This document shows, piece after piece, positions 55,705-63,177 of a DNA stretch of 64,000 bases. Numbering within the stretch: position 1 is the stretch's first letter; each line of letters begins with the position of its first letter. Origin of the DNA: Desulfofarcimen acetoxidans DSM 771 (GTDB taxonomy: Bacteria > Bacillota > Desulfotomaculia > Desulfotomaculales > Desulfofarciminaceae). Made by a program: the position numbers and the translations under genes. The stretch is taken from the NCBI RefSeq assembly GCF_000024205.1, contig NC_013216.1, forward strand, positions 2,542,001-2,606,000, given 5' to 3'. The notes beneath the pieces were generated by a model. That model saw nothing but the letters and a program-made list of their open reading frames with translations. It did no database searches and was not told the origin of the DNA.

Positions 55705-56286
55705 TTGGCAGTTTCCCGCAGAAGAAAAACCAGATTTAAAATTAAAAAATTCCTCACACTTATTCTACTAGTACTAATTACAACACTGTTTTTAAATTTG
55801 GATCGGTTCGGAAAAGTATTGTACAGCTTTCCACACAGGGATATAATTTTTTATTATGCCCAAGCCAATCAGGTTGATCCTTACCTAATTGCGGCTGTAA
55901 TTAAGACTGAAAGTAATTTTGATAACAAGGCCGTATCAGCAAAAGGAGCTCTGGGTCTTATGCAACTTATGCCCGATACTGCAGAATGGATTGCCAACCA
56001 GATGGGTAAAAACGATTTTAAGACCCAGGACTTATATAATGAAGAAACTAATATTGCTCTGGGCAGTTGGTATCTGGCAAACCTACACAAGGAATTTAAA
56101 GGTGATACTATTCTTGTCCTAGCCTCATATAACGGCGGCAGAGGCAATGTTAAGGAATGGCTGGAAAGCAATCATTGGAATGGGGAGCACAATACTTTAG
56201 ACCAGATTCCTTTTCCAGAAACCAGGCAGTTTGTGCGCAAGGTCTTATGGAATTACAAGATGTATAACTATCTATATGATGACTAA
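55705..56286 (+). CDS. lytic transglycosylase, SLT domain
   Basis: This membrane-anchored peptidoglycan lytic enzyme has about 193 residues, with an N-terminal anchor (FLTLILLVLITTLFLNL). The SLT domain has AAVIKTESNFDNKAVSAKGA (catalytic Glu in KTESNF), LGLMQLMPDTAEWIA and LASYNGGRGNVKEWL. TTG at 55705 is 8 nt after GGAG; a GTG at 55696 overlaps that site. It is the last protein gene before tRNA-Leu. Confidence 0.9.
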   Translation: MAVSRRRKTRFKIKKFLTLILLVLITTLFLNLDRFGKVLYSFPHRDIIFYYAQANQVDPYLIAAVIKTESNFDNKAVSAKGALGLMQLMPDTAEWIANQMGKNDFKTQDLYNEETNIALGSWYLANLHKEFKGDTILVLASYNGGRGNVKEWLESNHWNGEHNTLDQIPFPETRQFVRKVLWNYKMYNYLYDD

Positions 56287-56301
56287 TATATAATTTAACG
56301 C

Positions 56302-56330
56302 TTGCATGATATTAATTTATCTGCTATAAT
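56302..56330 (+). promoter_or_regulatory. promoter of tRNA-Leu
   Basis: TTGCAT (56302-56307), a 17-bp spacer and TATAAT (56325-56330) lie 35 bp before the tRNA. Confidence 0.85.
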
Positions 56331-56365
56331 AACAAATGCGTAAAGAGACAGGCTTCGCGCATTAA

Positions 56366-56448
56366 GTCGGAGTGGCGGAACAGGCAGACGCGTACGTTTG
56401 AGGGGCGTATCCGAGAGGGTGAGGGTTCAAGTCCCTCCTCCGACACCA
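56366..56448 (+). tRNA. tRNA-Leu (GAG)
   Basis: This 83-nt class II tRNA has acceptor GTCGGAG/CTCCGAC, anticodon stem TACGT/GCGTA with loop TTGAGGG (GAG, Leu CUC), a long variable arm (TCCGAGAGGG), T-arm GAGGG-TTCAAGT-CCCTC and an encoded CCA. Its 3' end faces the accessory element; tRNA genes of this kind are common integration sites. Confidence 0.93.
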
Positions 56449-56467
56449 AAAAAACACTTGTAAATCA

Positions 56468-56501
56468 AGACTTCCGGGGTTTTTACCGGGAAGTCTTTTT
56501 T
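56468..56501 (+). terminator. terminator downstream of tRNA-Leu
   Basis: AGACTTCC and GGAAGTCT form the outer stem, followed by six T, about 20 nt after the tRNA. Confidence 0.8.
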
Positions 56502-56525
56502 ATGTCCTTTTTGGACGTTTTTTCA

Positions 56526-56555
56526 CCAAGATGTATGTGCCAATACATCTTTTGG
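56526..56555. repeat. inverted repeat resembling a tyrosine-recombinase core site
   Basis: CCAAGATGTAT (56526-56536), a 6-nt centre GTGCCA, and ATACATCTTTT (56543-56553) form near-perfect 11-bp arms (9 of 11 paired). An 11-6-11 layout is that of XerC/XerD sites. It lies between tRNA-Leu and the first recombinase gene, so it may be the element's crossover or accessory site. Confidence 0.45.
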
Positions 56556-56604
56556 CGTATGCGGGTAGGTGTCAGTTGCGTACATTATCTTAGGAGGGAT
56601 ACCT

Positions 56605-57576
56605 ATCGCCAAAAGAAGAAAAAATACATTGGAACCAGTATTTGTTAGTGCTATTGAGGAAAAAGTACCCGAATTCACTGATGCTGAAAAACTTTTTTAT
56701 GCGAGCGAGAAGTCAAAAAACCGACTCAAACGAACTATCCAGTGGCATCAAGAAAACATCCAGGCATTTAAAAGGGCCATGTTTGAACAAGGTATTGAAC
56801 TAAATCTTAATAATATAACCTACAGAACCATTCGCAACAATCTAGTTCTTTACGCTATTGAAAAATGGGGTAATCAGCCGCAAACAGTTAATATGCGTAT
56901 TAGAACCTTAAAACAGTTTTTTGACTTTCTAGTAAGTGAAGGCTATCTGGCCGAAAACCCGGCTGCCCGTGTGGAAAAATTAAAAACGGCTAACACTTTA
57001 ATTGTTGCATTAAATAAAGATCAGGTACGACGTCTTTTGGCCGTACCTGATAAGGATACCTTGACAGGTTTTAGGGATTATACGATTATGCTTTTGTTAC
57101 TTGATACAGGTCTTAGACTTTCTGAAATCAGTGGTCTACGTATTTCCGACTTGCACTTTACCGAAAATTTTATAAAAGTTATGGGTAAAGGAGCAAAAGA
57201 AAGAACTGTGCCGCTGCAGGGTAAACTCAAGAAAACGCTTAGAGAATACCTACAACACAGGGGCAAGGAACCTGACCATGACTTTGTTTTTATCACTATT
57301 GATAATAATCCTATTAAAAACAGGACTATACAAGATAGACTGGACATTATAAGTAAAAAGGCCGGGGTAACGGAAATTCGTACTTCCCCTCACACTTGGC
57401 GACATACCTTTGCCCGTATGTATATTTTAAACGGTGGTGATGCTTTTTCTCTGAAAACCATTTTAGGACATAATAGCTGGGAGATGGTACACCGCTATGT
57501 TAAAATTTTCGGGACCGAGGTAAATACACAACATCTAAAAGCCAGTCCTTTAAAGAACCTCGACGATAATTATTGA
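56605..57576 (+). CDS. tyrosine recombinase (integrase), possible AUC start
   Basis: This phage-type integrase has about 324 residues. The N-terminal SAM-like DNA-binding domain covers about 35-115. In the catalytic domain, Arg is in DTGLRLSEISGLR, Lys in GKGAKERTVPL, HxxR in SPHTWRHTFARM, His in LGHNS, and Tyr in HRYVKIF. AGGAGGG lies 6 nt before ATC at 56605, which seems the likely start. The only standard option, GTG at 56569, has no ribosome site and adds residues after the repeat at 56526. It is the first gene after tRNA-Leu and converges with a second recombinase. Confidence 0.9.
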   Translation: MAKRRKNTLEPVFVSAIEEKVPEFTDAEKLFYASEKSKNRLKRTIQWHQENIQAFKRAMFEQGIELNLNNITYRTIRNNLVLYAIEKWGNQPQTVNMRIRTLKQFFDFLVSEGYLAENPAARVEKLKTANTLIVALNKDQVRRLLAVPDKDTLTGFRDYTIMLLLLDTGLRLSEISGLRISDLHFTENFIKVMGKGAKERTVPLQGKLKKTLREYLQHRGKEPDHDFVFITIDNNPIKNRTIQDRLDIISKKAGVTEIRTSPHTWRHTFARMYILNGGDAFSLKTILGHNSWEMVHRYVKIFGTEVNTQHLKASPLKNLDDNY

Positions 57577-58541
57577 TTGATTTTCTTTCTTAATATGCTG
57601 TCTACCGGTGATTTACCTTGGTATTTTTTAGCTAGGTCATCACTGAAAAGCCTTAGATAAATAATTACTGTGCTCATACTATTGTGACCTAAAAGGTCAC
57701 GCAAAACATAAGGGTCGCCCCCGTTCATTAAAAATTTTTTGGCAAATGTATGCCTAAAAGTATGTGGACTGGGGCGAACGCCTTTTAATCCGGCTGCACT
57801 AGCGTGCAGTGATATTCTGTCCTGCACTGAACGCTGTTTTAATGGATTACCGTCTTGATTTAGTATTAGGTTAGTTTCAGCATCCAGGTCACCGGTAACC
57901 TTAAGATATTTCATAATCGTGCGGCGTGTTTCAGAACCGAACAATACAGTTCTTGATTTATTTCCTTTGCCCTTGCGAACTAAAATTCTGCATGTTTTTA
58001 AATTAACATCGGAATACTTGATATTACATAACTCTTCTAACCTTACGCCGGTGTCAAGCAGTATTTGCATGATCATGTAGTCGCGCAGTCCTGCAAAGGT
58101 TGTCCTGTCCGGTTGTGCCAAAAGTGCATTTATCTGTTCGTCACTAAAAGGAAATATTTCCGGTTTGGGACCTCTGATTGTTTTGAGGCCAAGAGCCGGG
58201 TTATCGGGAATGTATTCTTTTTCATTTAATATACGGAAGAATACTCTCAAAGTTTTTACCCGGCCATTTATTGTGTTTTTCTTTTTGTCGGCATTCTTCA
58301 TGCTCTTTACATATTCATCCAAGGTCTTAGCAGAAATCAAAGAAATATTTACTGCCTGTGTGGTCAAAAACTTTTTAAATGCGGTCAGGTTTTCCAGGTG
58401 GTAGTTTAAAGTACGCTGGCTCCACTCGTCAACCATATAGGCATCTTTAAAAAGTTCGACTGCATAGTCAAAATCAATTTTATATCCGGTTTCATCTGGA
58501 ACTTCAATTGACCTTTTTCTAAAACCGCTTATAATTCGCAT
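57570..58541 (-). CDS. second tyrosine recombinase
   Basis: This 323-residue tyrosine recombinase is clearly related to the neighbour at 56.6 kb. It shares RDYMIMQILLDTGVRLEEL (Arg), KGKGNKSRTVLF (Lys), SPHTFRHTFAKK (HxxR), LGHNSMSTV (His) and IYLRLF (Tyr). ATG at 58541 follows GAGGTGA. The 3' ends of the two genes overlap by 7 nt. A paralogous pair like this may act together or serve excision and resolution of the element. A terminator separates it from parB. Confidence 0.92.
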   Translation of the reverse strand: MRIISGFRKRSIEVPDETGYKIDFDYAVELFKDAYMVDEWSQRTLNYHLENLTAFKKFLTTQAVNISLISAKTLDEYVKSMKNADKKKNTINGRVKTLRVFFRILNEKEYIPDNPALGLKTIRGPKPEIFPFSDEQINALLAQPDRTTFAGLRDYMIMQILLDTGVRLEELCNIKYSDVNLKTCRILVRKGKGNKSRTVLFGSETRRTIMKYLKVTGDLDAETNLILNQDGNPLKQRSVQDRISLHASAAGLKGVRPSPHTFRHTFAKKFLMNGGDPYVLRDLLGHNSMSTVIIYLRLFSDDLAKKYQGKSPVDSILRKKINQ

Positions 58542-58561
58542 CTTTTCACCTCGCTCAATAT

Positions 58562-58596
58562 AAAAAAACCGGATACTCAATTATTCCGGTTTTTTT
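58562..58596. terminator. bidirectional terminator at the parB end
   Basis: AAAAAAACCGGA (58562-58573) and TCCGGTTTTTTT (58585-58596) form a perfect 12-bp stem. The parB stop codon (58581-58583) lies in its loop. It can end parAB transcription before the second recombinase gene. Confidence 0.85.
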
Positions 58597-59438
58597 AACT
58601 CATTTAATGTATTCTGTATTCTTTTTTGTAGTTCACCTAATTCTTTTCTGCAAGCAATTTGCTGCTGTGCAGTCATATTAGGCCAATCTTTCTTTAGCTT
58701 ATTCATCTGCTTGTCCGATTTACTAACAAGATTGTGGACGGAAGTTTTGACCGGTACATCTGATAAATACTGTTGCGCCCATTCTATAGCCTGTTGGCCG
58801 CTTAAACCCATTGTTTCAATATCATCTATTAGTTTTTCCTGTAATTCTATCAGCCCTCTTAACATTATTAATGCTCGGGCATGCATTTCATTTAGGTCTG
58901 ACTGACAAAACTTTTCTAGTATATGTTCCGGCAGCTTTAAAATACCCAAGTACTGGCATACTCTTTGTCTGGTCAATCCTAGCATTTTTCCCGCTGCTTC
59001 TAAAGTCATCTTCTTGCCGGTTAACGCAAGTTGACATTCTATCATTTCCTTGATCGCCATTGCTTTTTCGAACGCAACCAAGTCTTCCCGCTGAATATTT
59101 TCGATCAATGCCTCGGCCATCACTTCGATATCTTTTACTCCTTCTGTAATCACGGCAGGTATCGTTTTAAGACCAATTAGATTACAGGCTCTCCACCTAC
59201 GCTCTCCGGCTATAATCTCATACATTCCTGATCCATTTGGCCGTACCCGAATTGGTTGCAACACGCCCCGCTCCCTAATTGACTCAGCCAGTTCTCCTAT
59301 TTTCTTATCGTTAAATGTTTTCCGTGGCTGGTTAGTACGGGGATTAACTTTACCTAATGGAAGTTCTTTAACCTGTGAACCGGTACTGGACGTTAGAAAC
59401 AGTGACACAACTTTATCTGCCCTATTTGTACCACTCAT
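58581..59438 (-). CDS. parB: ParB-like partition protein
   Basis: This 285-residue ParB/Spo0J-type protein has the N-terminal CTPase domain (NPRTNQPRKTFNDKKIGELA and IIAGERRWRACNLIG), ENIQREDLVAFEKAMAIKEM, and the helix-turn-helix (TLEAAGKMLGLTRQRVCQYL near 145). The C-terminus is lysine-rich and short. It overlaps parA by 4 nt (ATGA). Its divergence and place in this element suggest a plasmid- or ICE-type partition protein, not the chromosomal Spo0J. No parS-like 16-mer was recognised nearby. Confidence 0.92.
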   Translation of the reverse strand: MSGTNRADKVVSLFLTSSTGSQVKELPLGKVNPRTNQPRKTFNDKKIGELAESIRERGVLQPIRVRPNGSGMYEIIAGERRWRACNLIGLKTIPAVITEGVKDIEVMAEALIENIQREDLVAFEKAMAIKEMIECQLALTGKKMTLEAAGKMLGLTRQRVCQYLGILKLPEHILEKFCQSDLNEMHARALIMLRGLIELQEKLIDDIETMGLSGQQAIEWAQQYLSDVPVKTSVHNLVSKSDKQMNKLKKDWPNMTAQQQIACRKELGELQKRIQNTLNELKKPE

Positions 59439-60214
59439 AAGACTGCTGCCTTATCCACATCTACTCCCATAAGTTCCCGTGCCAGCATTTCATATTCCTT
59501 AGCACCCTTGCAATACTTATCATACAAATTAACTGCCTGTCCTACCCGGGTAGCCTCTATTAACTTAGAATTGACCCTGATCATGCTATTAAAAATGTTA
59601 CCGTTATATTGCTCTCGAATCTGCTGAAGAATTATTTTGTCTTCATTTCTCCGGAAATCGATCATCGTCGGCAACACTGTCCATTTATTTAGTTCAGGAT
59701 TAATTCTAATTTGAATTGTCTGAATGATATTGAGCAACTGCTTTAAGCCAGCCACTGCAAATGTTTGGGCCTGCACCGGTATAATAACTTCTGTTCAGGC
59801 TGACAAGGCATTTAACATTAATACGCCCAGTGTTGGAGCAGTATCTATAATTATATAGTCATAACCTTCGACTCTGGACAAGGCTGTTCTTAACTGCTGT
59901 TCCCGACCGATTTCTCCCATCAGTTCTGCTTCAGCTGCAGCCAACTCAATTCCAGAGGGAATAACGTAAAGGTTTTTAATTTCAGATTTACGGGCGATTT
60001 TAACTGTAGCTAAACCTTTCAATAAATCATATACTGTAGGTTCATTTTCATGCACGTCTATACCCAAACCTGTGGTTAGGTTAGCCTGGGGATCTAGATC
60101 AATTAACAAAGTTTTTTGCCCCAAGCTCGCCAAACAAGCTCCAACGTTTATTGATGTGGTGGTTTTTCCGGTTCCACCTTTTTGGTTGGAAACTGATATG
60201 ATTTTGGTTTCCAT
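59435..60214 (-). pseudogene. parA: ParA-like ATPase interrupted by an in-frame TGA
   Basis: The frame encodes a 259-residue ParA/Soj: SNQKGGTGKTTTSINVG (deviant Walker A), LLIDLDPQANLTTGLG, IIIDTAPTLGVLMLNALSA. Then TGA at 59797-59795 interrupts it, and TEVIIPVQAQTFAVAGL continues in the same frame to the stop at 59435. Only one codon is affected, at a place where ParA proteins normally have a small residue before (T/D)EVIIPVQ. A nonsense mutation is the simplest view, so the product would be truncated at about residue 139. A strong GGGAGGG site precedes ATG 60214. Readthrough or a sequencing error is possible. Confidence 0.85.
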
Positions 60215-60276
60215 TTAATCAATCCCTCCCGTGAATATTTTTTAGTTTTATTGCCCTACATTTGGGGCATTTATTT

Positions 60277-60294
60277 TGTAAACGTGAGTTTACA
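60277..60294. promoter_or_regulatory. palindrome upstream of parA, possible operator
   Basis: TGTAAAC-GTGA-GTTTACA is a perfect inverted repeat of 7-bp arms, 63 bp upstream of parA. A second weaker one (TGCCC..GGGCA, 60252-60269) is adjacent. Autoregulation of parAB or binding by the helix-turn-helix protein at 60.6 kb is possible. Beyond these, 60300-60617 has a CCCCAACCTAC direct repeat pair (60312-60335) and no gene. Confidence 0.45.
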
Positions 60295-60617
60295 TTTTGA
60301 AATATGTATTTTCCCCCCAACCTACCCCCAACCTACCCGCTCGACTCACCTAAGCTTTACTCTCCGGCCCACTCATTTAATACGCAGGTCTCTTAACCAA
60401 CATCCACGCGCTCGCCGGTATCAACTTCATTAACTAAAATTCTCCCTACATTCTTATTATATAAATTAACCTGGGAAAACCTATCCCTGCGCTGATAGGA
60501 TATAGGAAATCCTTATATTTGCACCCAGGATTCCTTTTGCAATAATGTAAATACACCTAACAATTTCGGAAGCCGCTGTTTCTATCGCAAACGGTGTTTT
60601 CTGTTGAACCGCCCATC

Positions 60618-61427
60618 TCAATTCATTGCATTTATTGTCATACCTCGCCTGCCGGATGCCGTTGCAGAAGCCTTTGCTATCGGTTCCAAGTATGAGTCAT
60701 TTTTACCTGACATTACTGCAACCTGTTTGCGCGGATATCTCCGGGGCAGATCTGCAGGCACGCCACTAACCATCAATAACTCACCTGTACTATGGTCATA
60801 GTGCATCCGGTTCCAGTCGGCCAGTCCCTCACTGCTTATGGTAGCAGGTTTTTTAGATGTACTTTTTCTCTTGTTCATGAAATACATGTCCTGCATTGCC
60901 TCACGGTTTGCAGCCGCCATTTCCCTTTCTTGCTGCCTGCGTTCCTTCTCCATCTGTATTTCAACTTCGCGCTCTACCAGATTTTCTTTTAGTTGAGCAC
61001 TTTCTTCTTTAGTTAGACCGGTTATTACTTCATTATTAGCGCATCTGGTTTGTATTTTTTTCATAACGTCGGTGATACTGTCAGGTTTTTTATTTACCCT
61101 CCTGGCAATTTCTCGATAGGTTATCCGGTGATCATTTATTAACTGCCTAGCTACTTCACAAGCTAGTTTATCATCTTCAAATTTCTTGGCCCTCTCCCTC
61201 ATCTTCAGGCTTATCCTTAATTTTTCGTTTTCTTCATCAGATAAGCCGATAATGATATGACCATCATTAATTTTTGACTGGATCTTCTTCATAACAAAAG
61301 ATATATCTTGTACTTTTACTCCGAGTAAATTTGCAATTTCACGTTGTTCTATCGTGAAATCTTCGATAAGTATATGTGCTACAGCCAATAGTGTCTTGTC
61401 CCTATTTCCTGTTGTTCCCTTTTTCAT
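60618..61427 (-). CDS. hypothetical protein with duplicated HTH-like halves
   Basis: This 269-residue protein contains two similar segments of about 60 residues. The first is LLAVAHILIEDFTIEQREIA..DISFVMKKIQ..HIIIGLSDEE (residues 13-65), and the second is KLACEVARQLINDHRITYREIA..SITDVMKKIQ..EVITGLTKEE (87-143). Each has a helix-turn-helix look (REIANLLGVKVQDIS, REIARRVNKKPDSIT). A Glu/Arg-rich coiled coil (145-175) and a basic tail follow. ATG at 61427 follows GGGGGTG. It lies upstream of parA on the same strand. A DNA-binding role in replication or partition is inferred; no family is recognised. Confidence 0.65.
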   Translation of the reverse strand: MKKGTTGNRDKTLLAVAHILIEDFTIEQREIANLLGVKVQDISFVMKKIQSKINDGHIIIGLSDEENEKLRISLKMRERAKKFEDDKLACEVARQLINDHRITYREIARRVNKKPDSITDVMKKIQTRCANNEVITGLTKEESAQLKENLVEREVEIQMEKERRQQEREMAAANREAMQDMYFMNKRKSTSKKPATISSEGLADWNRMHYDHSTGELLMVSGVPADLPRRYPRKQVAVMSGKNDSYLEPIAKASATASGRRGMTINAMN

Positions 61428-61576
61428 TTAAACACCCCCGATCACGATCTTTTTCATGGACATACGAATACCATATGGACTGCCGATCTTCTATATAGAA
61501 GTGATTAATAAAGTAATGGTAATTTTTACTCCTATCCTGTAAAATAGAATCAAGTGTGGGGAGGGGTATTATTACC

Positions 61577-62104
61577 ATGAGGAAATTGCATTTAAACAAT
61601 CCACAAAATTTAACCATTGAGGATTTGAATAAGATAAAAAGAGAAACACCATATAAACTAAGATGCAGAGTTCAAGCTGTTATTCTTGTCATGAAAGGGA
61701 GACAAGCAAAGCAGATTGCCGAATATCTTGATATAAGTGAACAAACCATAAGAAAATACGTTGCTTACTTTAATGAAGGTGGAGTTAAAAAACTGCTTCA
61801 TGTATCAAAAAAGCCGGGAAGACCGCCAAGGCTAACCAATGAACAAAAAGAAGAGGTCAAAGAGGTACTGAAACAATCACCATCAGAGGTTGGTTTTAGT
61901 ACCCATACTACTTGGAATTGTAAAACCCTCGCTGCTTACATTTATGATACATACGGCGTTAAATATACATCAGATGGTGTTTGGCGCATGCTTCTTAAGA
62001 TGGATTTTCGTTATAATCGTCCCACTTATGTATTAGCCAAAGCTGATCCGGAAAAACAAAAAGCTTTTCAAGATGAGCTGGAAGAGTTAAAAAAATCTCA
62101 CTGA
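61577..62104 (+). CDS. IS630 transposase, N-terminal part
   Basis: This part encodes the helix-turn-helix DNA-binding half (AKQIAEYLDISEQTIRKYVA, residues 44-63, GRPPRLTNEQ) and a linker of IS630 transposase. It ends in LKKSH at a run of seven A. ATG at 61577 follows GAGGGG; a GTG at 61556 is also in frame. A one-base shift at the A-run joins it to the DDE domain. Confidence 0.85.
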   Translation: MRKLHLNNPQNLTIEDLNKIKRETPYKLRCRVQAVILVMKGRQAKQIAEYLDISEQTIRKYVAYFNEGGVKKLLHVSKKPGRPPRLTNEQKEEVKEVLKQSPSEVGFSTHTTWNCKTLAAYIYDTYGVKYTSDGVWRMLLKMDFRYNRPTYVLAKADPEKQKAFQDELEELKKSH

Positions 62105-62123
62105 ATGTGAAATACTCCTATAT

Positions 62124-62627
62124 GTGGATGCATCTCACATTAGGGATTATCAAGGTTTACAACGAGCATGGTTCCCAAAAGGTGAGCAAAAAAAGATTAA
62201 GACCTATGGACACCATGCAAAAGTTACATTATACGGTGCTTTAAACTACTATACGGGTAAAGTTTTTTGTGTAAATTATGACAAAATCAATGCAGAAAAA
62301 TTCAAAGATTTTCTTAAAAAATTGGTATCACATTTTTTAAAAGATGACATTTCTAAAATTTACATTGTTCTTGATAATGCAAGAGTTCATCATGCAAAAT
62401 TACTTAAAGACTTTTTAGACGAGCATAAGGATCATCTGTTTTTGAAATTTCTTCCACCCTACTCACCCAATCTGAATTGCATAGAAGAGTTATGGAAATG
62501 GTTAAAAAATACAGCTATTTATAATCGCTTTCATAAAAATGCTTCAGAAATTCAAAAATCTGTTGACTCGTTTTTAGAGGAAATCAAATGCTGTTCGGAA
62601 GATGTGAAAAAGAGACTTTGCGTTTAA
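62124..62627 (+). CDS. IS630 transposase, DDE catalytic part in a shifted frame
   Basis: This part encodes the catalytic half: first Asp in LLYVDASHIRDYQG (upstream of the nominal ATG at 62124), second Asp in YIVLDNARVHHAK, and Glu in LPPYSPNLNCIEELWKW. It is read in the +1 frame relative to the first part. Deleting one A of the seven would give a single 350-residue protein. It has no ribosome site of its own, so it is either made by slippage or is broken. Confidence 0.8.
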   Translation: MDASHIRDYQGLQRAWFPKGEQKKIKTYGHHAKVTLYGALNYYTGKVFCVNYDKINAEKFKDFLKKLVSHFLKDDISKIYIVLDNARVHHAKLLKDFLDEHKDHLFLKFLPPYSPNLNCIEELWKWLKNTAIYNRFHKNASEIQKSVDSFLEEIKCCSEDVKKRLCV

Positions 62628-62661
62628 TTTATAACGATATTTATTATTTCGGTTCTATATA

Positions 62662-62757
62662 GCAAAAGATGCACCCCACTTCAATATTATTTAGTTTCCT
62701 GCGACCGACTATTCCATCGGTTTCGCCCGGTTACAATCCGGGACTCATCAGGCAGGT
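62662..62757 (-). repeat. 95-bp direct repeat, copy 1 (with ribozyme)
   Basis: On the plus strand it runs from GCAAAAGATGCACCCCACTT to ATCAGGCAGGT. It is almost identical to 63178-63272, with only a few changes in an AT run and two others. It contains a complete hammerhead motif on the minus strand. IS630 ends right at its left border. Confidence 0.9.
62698..62756 (-). ncRNA. hammerhead ribozyme, copy 1
   Basis: On the minus strand stem I CCTGC (62756-62752) is followed by CTGATGA and stem II G(T)CCCGG..CCGGGC. GAAA comes next, then stem III CCGAT..GTCGG (one G-U pair) and TC before the cleavage site, and the stem I partner GCAGG (62702-62698). All conserved core bases are present. Cleavage is expected between 62703 and 62702. 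It is type I, since both ends lie in stem I. Confidence 0.93.
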
Positions 62758-62837
62758 TATCTTTTACCCATCCAATCTCCTCCCACCCCCTACTCTCCTA
62801 AAACTCGTCAGGCACGACTTATCCCTATTTTCCAGCA

Positions 62838-63035
62838 TTAATTTTCGCCTCCCACCGGTTCAGCCATAAACACATCATGCCGGGCATACCATCTGTCACC
62901 GTTCACATTTTTAAACCACATAAATTCGCCTTTTATCCGGTATTCTGTAGCTATATCCGGCATTCCAATTGATTCTGCAATCTCGCGCTCTAGGTTGTTT
63001 AACACCTTAATTGCTTCGTTTAAATCTAACTCCAA
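62838..63035 (-). CDS. small hypothetical protein between the ribozymes
   Basis: This 65-residue acidic protein has a helical first half (LNEAIKVLNNLEREIAES) and a strand-rich second half (GEFMWFKNVNGDRWYARHDV). TTG at 63035 overlaps the end of the preceding 47-codon frame by 10 nt, suggesting coupled translation. No family is recognised. It ends about 80 nt before ribozyme copy 1. Confidence 0.5.
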   Translation of the reverse strand: MELDLNEAIKVLNNLEREIAESIGMPDIATEYRIKGEFMWFKNVNGDRWYARHDVFMAEPVGGEN

Positions 63036-63169
63036 CCCTTGCCGGTTAGTTGGTCTAAGATACTAGCTATCAGTTGATCTTTAACCCAACAATCAAAGCA
63101 TGAACGAGTAAGTTGGAATGCGGCCTTGGCAGCCGGTAAAACCTCTAAAGTTAAATTAACGTGTTTCAT
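63026..63169 (-). CDS. 47-residue small protein following ribozyme copy 2
   Basis: ATG at 63169 opens MKHVNLTLEVLPAAKAAFQL and continues to 47 residues, with Cys-Phe-Asp-Cys in the middle (SCFDCWVKDQ). The ribosome site is weak (AAGAGGC, 1 nt away). It starts about 48 nt after the predicted cleavage site of ribozyme copy 2, and its 3' end overlaps the next small gene. No known family. Confidence 0.4.
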   Translation of the reverse strand: MKHVNLTLEVLPAAKAAFQLTRSCFDCWVKDQLIASILDQLTGKGWS

Positions 63170-63177
63170 TGCCTCTT

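Larger units (their letters stand above)
61492..62661 (+). mobile_element. IS630-family insertion sequence
   Basis: The ends are imperfect inverted repeats: left TATATAGAAGTGATTAATAAA (61492-61512), right TTTATTATTTCGGTTCTATATA (62640-62661), whose reverse complement begins TATATAGAA. IS630 elements insert at TA, which fits the TA at both borders. The transposase gene is split in two frames. The right end abuts one copy of the ribozyme-bearing repeat at 62662. The element is about 1.17 kb. Confidence 0.8.

Noticed and set aside
59795-59797. The parA TGA as a selenocysteine codon.
   Set aside because: ParA proteins do not use Cys or selenocysteine there and no SECIS-like structure was evident; a nonsense mutation is simpler.
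62792-62816. A third hammerhead half: minus-strand TGCCTGACGAG resembles the 5' core CTGANGA.
   Set aside because: No GAAA or matching stems follow, so it is not a ribozyme; at most it is a decayed copy.
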